Shown: positions 8,519 through 17,240, counted from the first letter of the stretch. The stretch is 64,000 nt of DNA from JAGOLU01 sp964542665 (GCA_964542665.1 CAZIUF010000001.1:75771-139770); one strand, 5' to 3'. The notes: generated by a model not told the origin, from the letters alone. Translations and numbers: made by a program.

Positions 8519-9064
8519 TCAGCTAAATAGTTTTTTAAGTTGATCTAGAGCTCTGTTGCGATGCGATGTAAAAGGAACTTTATTGTCTCTGAGATAACCC
8601 ATGGTCTGATTATATCCTTCAGGGATGAAGATTGGGTCAAACCCCCATCCGCCAGGTTGTATCTCGATGCTTAGTCTCCCCTCAAGTCGTCCCTCGGCTA
8701 CATGTACAGTCTGCCCATCGTGGTAAGCCATCGCGCAGATAAAGTAGGCTCGTCGATCAGTCAGTGATCGAGTCATATCCAACATCAGCTGTGGCCCACC
8801 ACATGACTCAATGTATTTGACAAAGGGCCCCGGAAAACCTTGCCATTCGTATATGAATAGACCGGCGTCATCAGTGAGCAGTGGCTTTCGGAGTATCTCG
8901 AAGGCGTCTTCGGCTTTGCGCTTTACGATATGTGATAGATCGAGCGACTGAACCTCATCCAAATGCAACTCAACCTGGGCGACTGGTTTGCCCAATCCGC
9001 GTGACACCTCTACCGCCTTACCCTTATTGCCCGTCACCATGATCAAATCACTCGTGTTTTTCAT
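8519..9064 (-). CDS. rdgB: RdgB/HAM1/ITPA-family non-canonical NTP pyrophosphatase
   Basis: About 181 residues. MVTGNKGKAVEV is the family's N-terminal phosphate-binding motif (TxNxxK). LLTDDAGLFIYEWQGFPGPF matches the catalytic ED-[ST]-GL...GxPG segment, closer to the archaeal/eukaryotic ITPA form. GGWGFDPIFIPEGYNQT and SHRNRAL are the C-terminal base-recognition motifs. It hydrolyses dITP/XTP to clean the nucleotide pool. The start at 9064 overlaps the aquaporin 3' end by about 17 bp; an ATG at 9070 is also possible. Confidence 0.88.
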   Translation of the reverse strand: MKNTSDLIMVTGNKGKAVEVSRGLGKPVAQVELHLDEVQSLDLSHIVKRKAEDAFEILRKPLLTDDAGLFIYEWQGFPGPFVKYIESCGGPQLMLDMTRSLTDRRAYFICAMAYHDGQTVHVAEGRLEGRLSIEIQPGGWGFDPIFIPEGYNQTMGYLRDNKVPFTSHRNRALDQLKKLFS

Positions 9065-9677
9065 GGGCATGCGTGAGTTGGTAAAACTGAGCAGCAAGCA
9101 CAGCGCCCATAAGTGGTCCAACTATATACGTGATCAGATGTTCAAGCACGAATACCTTACTCGTTACCAAGCTGTACATAAGTGGAGCGATGCCTACTGC
9201 AGGATTAAACGCCCCACCAGACAGTGTGCCAACACTATATGCACCGATGAGGACAGCGAGTCCGATCGTCATCCCAAAATATGAGTTACCTGCGGCCTTG
9301 TGACTGATAGCAGTATGAAGTACTGCTGATACAAGCACAAAAGTAAACAGCCCTTCAGCAAGGATCCCTTGATAGAGCAGCGTCTCAGGTGCTGGTGCCA
9401 CTATCAATATCTTGCCTGAGAGGATATGAGCTACTAAGACTCCGAGGAGTCCTCCACTGAGTTGCGCAAATATATACCCAATCGTCTTTGACCAAGCTTG
9501 TTTCCCAACGATTGACACGGCAATACTCACTGCTGGATTGTAGTGCCCACCAGATACGTGAGCACCAATATAAATCATCGCTGCAAGTGTTGCAGCTATC
9601 GCGACTGGATTACCGGTGAGTGCAATGACGAGAACGAGAAACAATGTGCCAATCGCTTCCATGAGGTAGCTTTTCAT
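9048..9677 (-). CDS. Aquaporin/glycerol facilitator (MIP family)
   Basis: A 209-residue protein with six membrane helices and both half-helix NPA motifs (GGHYNPAVSIAV and SGGAFNPAVGIAP). It allows passive flow of water or small solutes. The short loops suggest a water channel rather than a glycerol facilitator, but this cannot be decided here. It lies between hss and rdgB in a minus-strand run. An AATTATT element ends 13 bp before the start. Confidence 0.93.
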   Translation of the reverse strand: MKSYLMEAIGTLFLVLVIALTGNPVAIAATLAAMIYIGAHVSGGHYNPAVSIAVSIVGKQAWSKTIGYIFAQLSGGLLGVLVAHILSGKILIVAPAPETLLYQGILAEGLFTFVLVSAVLHTAISHKAAGNSYFGMTIGLAVLIGAYSVGTLSGGAFNPAVGIAPLMYSLVTSKVFVLEHLITYIVGPLMGAVLAAQFYQLTHAHEKHE

Positions 9678-9704
9678 ACGAATTAGCGATAATAATTAAT
9701 TTGA

Positions 9705-11150
9705 TTAGACCAAAAAGGTTTCAAACAACCATTTATCTTCATCGAGCGGTCGTGGCTTACCAAACTTTGCAAATGGCTCAACGCGATTCTTGAGTGGTGT
9801 CCAATCTGTGCGCTCACTGATGATTTCCCCAAGATAGGGATTCGCAACACTGAGCACTTCTTTGTGCGGAAGCTGGTCAGGCACCTTGACACCTTCACTT
9901 GGATTTTTGATCATCCAGAAAAGTGCTCCAAGGAGCGATGCGGCGACCTGTAGTGTCGTGGCATTTTGGCCAGGCACTAGTCGTCGTGTCTCTTGTATCG
10001 TGAGTCGTGATCCGACCCACCAGCCTGTGAGGTCATGACCCAAAATAAGTACTCCGAGTTCATCTGCCCCTGAGATGATGTCATCATTCATGATGCGCAT
10101 CTTTCGCGGGAGTTCGTACCTATTCATCTTCATTTCAATAAGTGAGGCAAGCGCCGCGTCACAAGGAAGATATGCGTAGTGGACTGTTGGTCGATAGATA
10201 GGATTTTCTCCATCCCATACGGTGAGAAAGTCTGACATCGTAAATGCCTCGCCATGTCTGATCACCATACCATTGATTTCACCGCTGGGGATCCACGAAC
10301 GGATCCACGTGTCCATGCCCATCTGTCCAAGACAAATCTGGTTGCCTGGTCCAAAACTATGGACCTGTGCTTCATCAGGAAGTCGTCGTTCGTGTGTTCC
10401 CCATCCCATCTCAGCAGGTGAGGTACCCTCTTCATGAAAGCCAGCGACTGACCATGTATTCACGAATTCTCCCACTTCTTTTGGTTTACTTGAGATCTGA
10501 GTGTCGCGCTCGGAAATATGAATCACCTTGACTCCGGTCGCTTGAGCGAGTCGTGGATAGTTCGCATCAGCCAGATGCTGCTCGATGAGATCTTCTCGTT
10601 CTCGACGAGTACCTTTTTTGAGAATGCCTTCACCGATCGCTTCGAGGGCAACTTTGGTCCAGTGACTGACGAGACCTGGATTAGCACCGTGCTCGATGAC
10701 CGCTGTTGGTCCTGGCTTTTGCCAGGACTTGATCATCTTACGGAGTTCCATATGACGGACATAGAGTGTTTTCTGTTGGGGAAGTACATCAGCACCCATA
10801 GCGTACGGATCCCACAACTCAATCGAGGTGTTGATATACAGCACATCATGTTCGTGACACCACGTCAGGATATCTCCTGCATCGATGTTCCAGGCGAGAT
10901 CGATGATAAGATCGCCCTTGCCAACATATTTTTCGAGTACCTTTCCCATATTTTTTGGCACGATGTACTCCTCTTTAAAAGTTGCGCCTGCATCAAGCAT
11001 GTCTTTGATCCGACTTTTACGATCTTCAAAGTCGATGATAGTGACTTTTTTAAAATCCATGTCGAAGTGTTTGAGAAGAAGTGGCTGAAGACATTGAGAT
11101 ACGGCTCCACAACCAATGATCAAGATTTTACCAGGGAATACAATTTTCAT
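9705..11150 (-). CDS. hss: Homospermidine synthase
   Basis: A 481-residue protein. The N-terminus has a Rossmann fold with GCGAVSQCLQPLLL, and the middle carries the family sequence TAVIEHGANPGLVSHW. The length agrees with bacterial homospermidine synthases, which use NAD to join two putrescines, or putrescine and spermidine, into homospermidine. The fold is related to saccharopine dehydrogenase/carboxynorspermidine synthase, but HGANPGLV is characteristic of the Hss group. An arginase-family gene 5 kb away may supply putrescine. A TATAAA box about 30 bp upstream suggests a short normal leader. Confidence 0.85.
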   Translation of the reverse strand: MKIVFPGKILIIGCGAVSQCLQPLLLKHFDMDFKKVTIIDFEDRKSRIKDMLDAGATFKEEYIVPKNMGKVLEKYVGKGDLIIDLAWNIDAGDILTWCHEHDVLYINTSIELWDPYAMGADVLPQQKTLYVRHMELRKMIKSWQKPGPTAVIEHGANPGLVSHWTKVALEAIGEGILKKGTRREREDLIEQHLADANYPRLAQATGVKVIHISERDTQISSKPKEVGEFVNTWSVAGFHEEGTSPAEMGWGTHERRLPDEAQVHSFGPGNQICLGQMGMDTWIRSWIPSGEINGMVIRHGEAFTMSDFLTVWDGENPIYRPTVHYAYLPCDAALASLIEMKMNRYELPRKMRIMNDDIISGADELGVLILGHDLTGWWVGSRLTIQETRRLVPGQNATTLQVAASLLGALFWMIKNPSEGVKVPDQLPHKEVLSVANPYLGEIISERTDWTPLKNRVEPFAKFGKPRPLDEDKWLFETFLV

Positions 11151-11316
11151 AGGATAAAAAGAAATGAAGAAATATGTGTTTTTATAGTAACAAATCTGCA
11201 GCGCTGCACAAGGGCAATATCAAGTAAATGAATATTTATTGGTGTTCGCATTAATCGCTTTTTGTACATTTTAACTTTCGACCTTCGACGTGATGACCTT
11301 AGACTATACTACGTCT

Positions 11317-12123
11317 ATGTCTCTCTGTATCCTCCCCAACACTCTTCGATTTACAAAAGAGGAAGTAGTAACGATGCTGACTCGACACGGTATTGAGACA
11401 TCGACACTTCCTTGGTATCCCGCTGCTCTACTCGTCAACACGACCAAAGACCAACTCACTCACATCCCTGAGTTTACTGAGGGATATTTTTATTTGCAAA
11501 ACGCATCCAGTCTCTTGCCGGTCATCGCCCTTGATCCACAACCTGGTGAAAAAATTCTTGACCTTGCGGCAGCACCTGGCGGTAAAACGATCCACACTGC
11601 AATGCGGATGAACAATCAGGGCGAGATAGTTGCAAATGATCTGAGTGCGGGACGGGTCGCGCGCATGCGCCGACAGTTTGAGACCTATGGGGTAGCTTGT
11701 GCAAAGTCCACACTTATCCCTGGTCAACGTATCTGGATGAAGTATCCGGACTATTTTGATCGCGTCCTCCTTGATGCGCCATGCTCGATGCATGGGACTG
11801 ATACTCCCTCAGATGACAAGCCCGCCAAGATGGCACGTCTCCAACACTGGCTCCTCCGCTCAGCTGTTTCTGCCTGTCGCCCCGGTGGCACGATAATCTA
11901 CTGCACCTGTACCACCTCAGTTGAAGAAAACGAGGAAGTGATCGAGTGGATACTCAAAAAAGACGCGGGGAAGATCTCGCTTGAACCAATAGCTTGGCCA
12001 CTAGAAATCATAAACGCTGGGATCATCACTCCAGGACTAGACCTAGGGAAACTCACGGCACGGGTGAAAAAAGAGGGTGATATGGAGGGGTTTTTCGTCG
12101 CACTGCTTCGTCGACTCTCATGA
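11317..12123 (+). CDS. RsmB/NSUN-family RNA (cytosine-5) methyltransferase
   Basis: About 268 residues. The SAM-binding motif is ILDLAAAPGGKT. The two catalytic cysteines of the family are present in DAPCSMHG and YCTCTTSVEENEEVIEW. The N-terminal NusB-like domain of full RsmB is absent, and the short N-terminal part resembles the reduced NOP2/Sun-type enzymes. The target may be rRNA or tRNA. Start: TATACT at 11305-11310 ends 6 bp before the ATG at 11317; earlier in-frame GTG/ATG codons at 11290-11293 are upstream of this box and unlikely. Confidence 0.85.
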   Translation: MSLCILPNTLRFTKEEVVTMLTRHGIETSTLPWYPAALLVNTTKDQLTHIPEFTEGYFYLQNASSLLPVIALDPQPGEKILDLAAAPGGKTIHTAMRMNNQGEIVANDLSAGRVARMRRQFETYGVACAKSTLIPGQRIWMKYPDYFDRVLLDAPCSMHGTDTPSDDKPAKMARLQHWLLRSAVSACRPGGTIIYCTCTTSVEENEEVIEWILKKDAGKISLEPIAWPLEIINAGIITPGLDLGKLTARVKKEGDMEGFFVALLRRLS

Positions 12124-12258
12124 TGGCTGTCCTGAATTGATCAGACTCAGGTAAATCTGCCTGCTGAGGTCACATGCGCCCTATCCAAAAGGCCCAAAGT
12201 GTGCGTAATATATGTACACATTTTGTCAACATATGCCCATATTATGTACCTATAGTAC
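12124..12258 (+). other. Intergenic DNA after the methyltransferase gene
   Basis: No gene is visible. CCTGA...TCAGG arms about 10 bases after the stop could form a weak hairpin but lack a T tract. The rest is AT-rich and leads into the promoter at 12259. Confidence 0.4.
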
Positions 12259-12287
12259 TTGACTTAGGGATAAATATCTGCTATGCT
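12259..12287 (+). promoter_or_regulatory. Sigma-70-type promoter for the 12595 gene
   Basis: TTGACT (12259-12264), a 17-bp spacer and TATGCT (12282-12287) form one of the best promoters in the window. GATAAAT (12270-12276) and ATTTATC around 12298-12304 form an inverted repeat across the -10/start region, a possible operator. Transcription from about 12294 gives a leader of about 300 bases. Confidence 0.65.
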
Positions 12288-12293
12288 TTTACC

Positions 12294-12594
12294 TGAGATT
12301 TATCTCGATCCCTGCCCATTTGCTTGGGTGGTGTAGTGGAGGTAGATCCGCACATTCACACAACCGTATAGAGAAAATAATAAAACAGAACTTGTGGCTC
12401 TCTGTCTATCTCCTGTGCCTATCATCACTGATGGATACATGGTCAAAAGACGAGACTACGAGTGCTGAGGAGTCAAAAAAGTATAGGTGCACTGGTACCC
12501 ATACTCCTCTGACTCCTCAGACATAAAACGTCGAGAGGAATCAACAAACTACGCCCATCTGGGCAACAAACCCCAATCGGGGAAAGAGGAAATA
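12294..12594 (+). promoter_or_regulatory. Long structured 5' leader (about 300 nt)
   Basis: Several stems can be read: an 11-bp perfect stem CTGAGGAGTCA (12465-12475) with TGACTCCTCAG (12510-12520) whose loop holds a GTAT/ATAC sub-stem; GCCC-ATCT-GGGC (12553-12564); and CCCC-AATC-GGGG (12571-12582) just before the purine-rich AAAGAGGA ribosome site. It matches no riboswitch class that I recognise. A short open frame inside (12320-12526) is not supported. Confidence 0.5.
12359..12371 (+). repeat. 13-bp inverted repeat, left copy
   Basis: CACAACCGTATAG here is an exact reverse complement of 13373-13385. The pair flanks the structured leader and the secreted-protein gene. Confidence 0.6.
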
Positions 12595-13311
12595 ATGAAA
12601 CTTTCGCAGTTACTTGTTGCCATTTTGGTGGCATTAGCCGGGTTGGGGTTTACCCCGATCCAAAAGACTATCGCGGCGCCTCTTGGCGCATCTATCAAAG
12701 TCATTGTCGAAGATCAGTATGGAAACCCGGCGCCCGAAGAACGTGTCACTCTAACTGGTTCTCTCGGCAATGTGTACATCGGCACTACAAATGTCGGGTA
12801 CACCATCGTTGGCGTAATCGCCGATGACTACGTCGTTGAAGTGCACGGCGTGACGGGCACTGTACGTGCCGTCGAGAACATCACGCAGACCATTCGCATC
12901 AAGGTCACGTATCCCCTCCCAGGGGAAAAATGGTTCCAGGCTCGGCATTTCGGCACTAGTCTTGGCTTCTGGTTGCACCAGGACATTCTCTTTTCATATA
13001 GGTGGAAGTGTTACCTATATGAAAATGGGGCTCAGCTAAACATGGACACGTCGTGTGGGACCTACTGGGGACCCATCATGATTGGGTTCAGCATCGGCGA
13101 ACACAAGGTAATGTTGCATGCGATCACACCTGATCGCATGAACACTGTGTACATGACACAGACCTTCCAGGTGTATCTTGACCCTGCAACAATTGTCCCA
13201 ACCAGTACGCCGGTGCCCGTGATGAGCCCAACGCCGAACTTCTGGGAGACACCGACGGCGACGCCGTCGATGTTGACCATTCGCGCCTGGCTGCCTTATT
13301 CAATAAGGTAG
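12595..13311 (+). CDS. Secreted protein with Ig/Cna-like beta region and Thr/Pro tail, unknown function
   Basis: A 238-residue protein from the ATG at 12595. It is preceded by AGAGGA, one of the few clear Shine-Dalgarno sequences in the window; an upstream in-frame start at 12487 would lie inside the hairpins. Signal peptide at residues 1-28 (LVAILVALAGLGFTPIQKTIAA). Residues 30-105 are beta-rich (IKVIVEDQYGNPAPEERVTL), like a Cna-B/Ig-type surface domain. A Trp/Cys-containing second domain follows, then a Pro/Thr/Ser tail. The long leader, good ribosome site and flanking inverted repeats set it apart from its neighbours and suggest later acquisition. Confidence 0.65.
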   Translation: MKLSQLLVAILVALAGLGFTPIQKTIAAPLGASIKVIVEDQYGNPAPEERVTLTGSLGNVYIGTTNVGYTIVGVIADDYVVEVHGVTGTVRAVENITQTIRIKVTYPLPGEKWFQARHFGTSLGFWLHQDILFSYRWKCYLYENGAQLNMDTSCGTYWGPIMIGFSIGEHKVMLHAITPDRMNTVYMTQTFQVYLDPATIVPTSTPVPVMSPTPNFWETPTATPSMLTIRAWLPYSIR

Positions 13312-13372
13312 TCACCAAAACTCCCGACTCAGGAGTCTAAACAATAGGAGGTCCTATCAGGGCGCAATCTAT

Positions 13373-13385
13373 CTATACGGTTGTG
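13373..13385 (-). repeat. 13-bp inverted repeat, right copy
   Basis: CTATACGGTTGTG is the exact reverse complement of 12359-12371. It lies 62 bp after the stop of the secreted-protein gene. It could pair with the leader in RNA or mark the edge of an inserted cassette. Confidence 0.6.
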
Positions 13386-13487
13386 CTCTGTTTTGTAGAT
13401 CTGACTATCAGACTTACAAGACAGAGCTACACTTTTCATCTCCCTGGTCAGTCTAACTGCGCCACATGACGTGATATCATATCTTTC

Positions 13488-13859
13488 ATGATACGTCTCC
13501 AAGATCGAGCTACTACTCACCGGTTTTTCTCCTGTCCTCCATGGCCACTCAAACTTTTTACCATATACGTATGGGGTGATGCGCTCGTGATCGCACCTCT
13601 CTGGATCGCGATTGTGATAGTGCTGATAATTAATCTCAAATTCGGATTGATGGCTATTTGTATATTGTATGCGGTCCGGGGATTGGGCGAGATGATCTAT
13701 TGGATCCATCAGCAGTTTGGATCACATGCCTATCGACCACAAGACTTCGGGTTCAAGCATCTTGATAATCACGCCATGTATATCCTCTACCAACTCCTTG
13801 CAACGGCCCAGATGATGATGGCTCTCTGCGCACTCGCATATCTTGTGCTCAATCACTAA
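13488..13859 (+). CDS. Hypothetical membrane protein
   Basis: A 123-residue protein with three hydrophobic segments (about 25-50, 52-66 and 100-120: LWIAIVIVLIINL, GLMAICILYAV, LLATAQMMMALCALAYLVL). No family is recognised. TATCAT at 13475-13480 ends 7 bp before the ATG, and no ribosome site is seen. It ends 20 bp before tyrS, which has its own -10 box. Confidence 0.6.
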   Translation: MIRLQDRATTHRFFSCPPWPLKLFTIYVWGDALVIAPLWIAIVIVLIINLKFGLMAICILYAVRGLGEMIYWIHQQFGSHAYRPQDFGFKHLDNHAMYILYQLLATAQMMMALCALAYLVLNH

Positions 13860-13879
13860 CTAATTGCTACAATAGACGC

Positions 13880-15097
13880 ATGCTCGACACAACATTTTTC
13901 GCTGATCTCAAAAATCGAGGCATCGCATACCAGTACACACCTGATATCGAGAAGCAGCTTGAGAAGCAGACGACCTTTTATCTAGGCATTGATCCCACCG
14001 GCGACTCACTCCACATCGGACACTACTTTGGCATCACGATCCTCAAGCGGGCATATCAAGCTGGTCACAAAATCATCTTACTTGCTGGCGGTGGCACAGC
14101 ACAGATCGGTGACCCAGGCGGGAAAAATGCCGAGCGTCCTATCCTCCCTCGTGAGACGATCGAAGCAAATAAAGAAAAGATCAAAAAAGAAATGGCTCAG
14201 TTAATCGGGCTTGATCCAAAAGATTTCATCATGGTTGATAATGCTGACTGGTTGGGAAGCCTCCATCTTTTGGATTTTCTCCGTGAAGCTGGGAAATATA
14301 TCGGTCTCTCCAGTATGCTCGATAAAGAAACAGTCAAAACTGGTCTGGCCCGTGAGACAGGCATCTCATACGCAGAGTTTTCATATCAACTCCTGCAAGC
14401 ATATGACTATCTGAAGCTTTTTGAAAAATATGATTGTCGTGTTCAAATCGGTGGCTCTGATCAATGGGGCAATATCATCCAAGGTGTCGAGCTCATCCGC
14501 AAAGTCACCGGTGAGTCAGCACATGCACTCAGTAATCCACTCATCGTCGATCCGAAGACAAGTAAAAAGTTTGGCAAATCAGAAAGTGGCGCCGGGATCT
14601 GGCTTGATCGTGCAAAAACACATCCGTATCATCTGTATCAGTTCCTTTTGAACACCAGTGATGAGCTCGCTCCTCTTCTACTGAGGTTTTACTCGTTCAA
14701 ACCATATGCAGAAGTCCAGAAAATCGAAAAAGAATGGGTCAAAGAAACTCGCTCCTTGCAACGAGCACTCGCACACGAGCTCATCACTACCATCCATGGA
14801 GGTGAGGATGCTGCAGCAGCCGAGCGGATCACGGCACTGCTCTTTGGTGGTAAGGTCGAAGAGTTGACAGAGAAAGACCTCAACTTCATCGCTGGCGCTC
14901 TCCCCTCAATGACGATAGATCTAGATGCGACACCGGCACTTGAGGACATGGCAGTCAGTATCAAGCTCGTCTCATCCAAGGGTGAGGCGCGTCGTCTCAT
15001 CACGCAAAATGGCCTCCGCTCATACGAGCTCCACGGCAAATACATCCTCCTCCAAAAAGGGAAGAGGGAATATGGAGTGATCATAAAAAGAGGATAA
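13880..15097 (+). CDS. tyrS: Tyrosyl-tRNA synthetase
   Basis: A 405-residue class I synthetase. The HIGH motif reads HIGHYFG, the KMSKS-type motif reads KFGKS after TSKK, and the tyrosine site is seen in GGSDQWGNI and SYAEFSYQLLQAYDY. A C-terminal S4-like RNA-binding domain follows (about 340-400, KGEARRLITQNGLRSYE). It charges tRNA-Tyr. TACAAT at 13868-13873 ends 6 bp before the ATG, so the transcript is probably leaderless. Confidence 0.97.
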   Translation: MLDTTFFADLKNRGIAYQYTPDIEKQLEKQTTFYLGIDPTGDSLHIGHYFGITILKRAYQAGHKIILLAGGGTAQIGDPGGKNAERPILPRETIEANKEKIKKEMAQLIGLDPKDFIMVDNADWLGSLHLLDFLREAGKYIGLSSMLDKETVKTGLARETGISYAEFSYQLLQAYDYLKLFEKYDCRVQIGGSDQWGNIIQGVELIRKVTGESAHALSNPLIVDPKTSKKFGKSESGAGIWLDRAKTHPYHLYQFLLNTSDELAPLLLRFYSFKPYAEVQKIEKEWVKETRSLQRALAHELITTIHGGEDAAAAERITALLFGGKVEELTEKDLNFIAGALPSMTIDLDATPALEDMAVSIKLVSSKGEARRLITQNGLRSYELHGKYILLQKGKREYGVIIKRG

Positions 15098-15169
15098 TCA
15101 TCTCAAGTAAATATCGCAGATCGCGTTGTTTTGACCTGCTAAGGACTGATTATTTTGCTACAAAAGGTG

Positions 15170-15175
15170 TATAAT
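15170..15175 (+). promoter_or_regulatory. -10 box of the tmRNA gene
   Basis: A perfect TATAAT lies 15 bp before the mature 5' end of tmRNA. No convincing -35 box is present at 16-18 bp. Confidence 0.6.
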
Positions 15176-15190
15176 ATAGGTGTTCCTATT

Positions 15191-15625
15191 GGGGATGACA
15201 TGCTTCGACGGGAAGTACTTTTACAGGCTGGCACAAGCGCATCTATGCGACAAATAGAAAAACTTAATTGCTAACTCATTTGAGACTGCAATTGCAGATT
15301 TGAAAGCTTTCGCTCGCGAAGCTGTTGAGGGCTCAATCGCCCAAAAACAGTCAGCATACCTCTTTGCATAAAAGAAGTACTGAAACCTTTCTGTTGTCTG
15401 ACTATCTGATCATTTCTTTCTTTCGTTCTATGATCATGATGGATAACCAACGAAGGATGCTGATGGATGAGGAATATACTCGATAATCCATCTCAAGATA
15501 GTGAGTGTCCATGGGGATTAGGCGCGAAGATATGCCTTGCTCCGTGGTATCAAATATCTTCTCATCTTGTGCAAAACGGCTTATAAGGTATTTTTCGGAC
15601 CCGGGTTCAAATCCCGGCATCTCCA
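15191..15625 (+). ncRNA. ssrA: Transfer-messenger RNA
   Basis: The 5' end GGGGATGACATGCTTCGACGGG is typical of tmRNA (quoted in parts: GGGGATGACATGC, then TTCGACGGG). The 3' end carries the tRNA-like T arm (GGGTTCAAATCCC) and CATCTCC, which pairs with GGGGATG over seven bases; CCA is not encoded. A tag frame can be read from GCT at 15270 to TAA at 15369-15371: 33 codons beginning ANSFETAIAD and ending SAYLFA. This is longer than most tags, and the resume codon is inferred. It rescues stalled ribosomes together with SmpB, encoded convergently next to it. Confidence 0.93.
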
Positions 15626-15631
15626 CACTTC

Positions 15632-15660
15632 GCTCTCTACCTCCCGTAGAGAGCTTTTTT
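15632..15660 (+). terminator. Terminator of the tmRNA gene
   Basis: A 9-bp stem GCTCTCTAC / GTAGAGAGC with a CTCCC loop is followed by six T. It overlaps the smpB stop codon on the other strand and may serve both genes. Confidence 0.9.
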
Positions 15661-16105
15661 ATGACTTCATCGCCTCTTTCAGCATCTTGCGCTGCTCAAG
15701 ACGGACATCGCGATCTTTGACTAACTTCTTCTTTTCAATATCTTTACGTCCACGAACGAGCGCTACTTCTAGTTTCAATAACTGTCCTTTTGTGTAGCAA
15801 GATTTTGGGGCGATCGTTAGATTGCCTTTTTTCATCTTTGTCTCGAGACGCAGAATCTGATGTTTGTGAAGGAGGAGTTTGCGACTGCGTGTCGGATCAT
15901 ACCCTGCAGGAAAGCTAAAGGTGTATCGAGGGATATTGGCATTGATGAGGTACACACCATCATTCAAGATTTTGACGAACGCATGCTCGAGCTTGAGTGC
16001 GCCGGCTTTGATCTGTTTGACTTCGCCTCCCAGGAGGGACATGCCCGCTTCAAAGGACTCGATTTCTTCATAGTCGCGAAAAAAGTCTTTATTGATGATT
16101 TTCAT
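15659..16105 (-). CDS. smpB: SsrA-binding protein SmpB
   Basis: A 148-residue protein with the whole SmpB signature: NKDFFRDYEEIESFEAGMSLLGGEVKQIK near the N-terminus (cited by position 4-32), then the KLLLHKHQILRLETK segment and the basic C-terminal tail KDIEKKKLVKDRDVRLEQR. It binds the tRNA-like part of tmRNA and brings it to the ribosome. It is convergent with ssrA. A TATAAT box lies 28 bp upstream. Confidence 0.97.
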   Translation of the reverse strand: MKIINKDFFRDYEEIESFEAGMSLLGGEVKQIKAGALKLEHAFVKILNDGVYLINANIPRYTFSFPAGYDPTRSRKLLLHKHQILRLETKMKKGNLTIAPKSCYTKGQLLKLEVALVRGRKDIEKKKLVKDRDVRLEQRKMLKEAMKS

Positions 16106-16191
16106 ATATACCGTCCTATCAACCTATAGATTATACCGTATCGCAGAATATCGGTGAAAGTGTGTGGAAGCAGCAAAATTGACGCACTAGC

Positions 16192-17240
16192 TTAAGCACC
16201 AGCAGGTCCACCAGCTTGGTTAGATCTTTGCAGCTCAGCTTGAGCTTTATGATTTAAATTGTCTGCTGACTCTAAAGCAATCCCAAGAATGGCGGTGAGT
16301 GATATTTGGGCGAATATAAACTTCTTAAGATAACCTTTGCCCGCTTCTGTAGCATCAAACTTTTTCACTTCTTCCATGATCACCTCTTTTGATCGTGTTC
16401 CTGGCTTTTCATTTTTCTGTTTATTTGGCGCGAGTAGGTACTCTGTTGCATCCTTAAATGCTTGTCCGAGGGTGTTTTGTTTTTCCGCGTTATCTTTCTT
16501 CTCGGGTTTTGCTTCTGGAGTTGCTGCTGCTGGCGCAGTCTCACCTGCTGCTGGGGCTCCACTGGGGGCACCCGCTGCGTCTGCAGTCTTGTCNNNNNNN
16601 NNNGTTTCTTTTTGGCATCAAGAGCTGCATCTACACCGTCTTTATAATTCTTAAGCCAGACCTGATATTCTTGGGGTTTTGTTTTCGGATCGGGTGCGGG
16701 TCCAAGCCCTTCTACAACAGTCGCTTTGAGTGCCTTGTCCTCTATCTCTCCTTGTCGTTTTGCCATCGCCTCATGCATCTCGACAGCTTGCATGACGTCC
16801 TTTGGCCAAACACCATTTGCATCAAGCTCAACAGGTTTTCCGTCCTTTGCCATATCTTTTAAGATATCCGCTCGGACACTATCAGCAGCTTCAGACAAAC
16901 ATTTGTCTGCTGTTTCTTTAGCTTGCTTTTTTTCACCAGCCTCGGTCTTATCAAACTCGTCTTTTGTCAATAATCCATTCGATTTATCTATTAACGTAGC
17001 ATCCTCTGCACTTGGCCCTCCTACTGGCACTGTACCAATCTCCTTCTGTAATTCTTTAGGAGTGTCATCGCCTGCAGCTAAGCCCTCAAGAGCACTTTTT
17101 GGATCTGTGGATGCTTGTTCAGTAATCTTAGCGGCAAAATCAGCAGCAAAAGCTGTAGGTTCTTCTGGACCGGCTTTCCCCAATGACTCTGCTAAATGAG
17201 CAGCTTCTGCTAGTAGAGATGGTTGCGAAGTTTCAGCCAT
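16192..17240 (-). CDS. Alanine-rich helical protein broken by a scaffold gap
   Basis: Reading past the ten N shows one gene rather than two. Upstream of the gap (17240 to 16604) the frame gives about 212 residues of Ala/Glu/Lys-rich helical protein. Downstream, the frame from 16593 to 16192 is open for 133 codons (DKTADAAGAPSG... to ...SNQAGGPAGA) and includes a C-terminal hydrophobic helix (FIFAQISLTAILGIAL). The two halves join only if the gap length is 2 modulo 3, not ten. The sequence between is a Pro/Ala linker. Function is unknown. Its start overlaps the stop of the preceding gene (TAATG), so they are co-translated. Confidence 0.65.
16594..16603. other. Assembly gap of ten N
   Basis: Ten N lie inside a coding region with Ala/Pro-rich repeats. 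The frames on either side do not agree with a gap of exactly ten, so the length is a placeholder. Confidence 0.98.

Noticed and set aside
10518..11231. 237-codon plus-strand frame
   Set aside because: It lies opposite hss, which has clear family motifs, and reads as no known protein.
12320..12526. Short open frame inside the structured leader
   Set aside because: No ribosome site, no protein-like composition, and it runs through strong stems.
16380..16600. Basic Gln/Arg-rich tail read after the N gap
   Set aside because: It is the wrong frame caused by the placeholder gap length; the neighbouring frame is open and continues the protein's composition.
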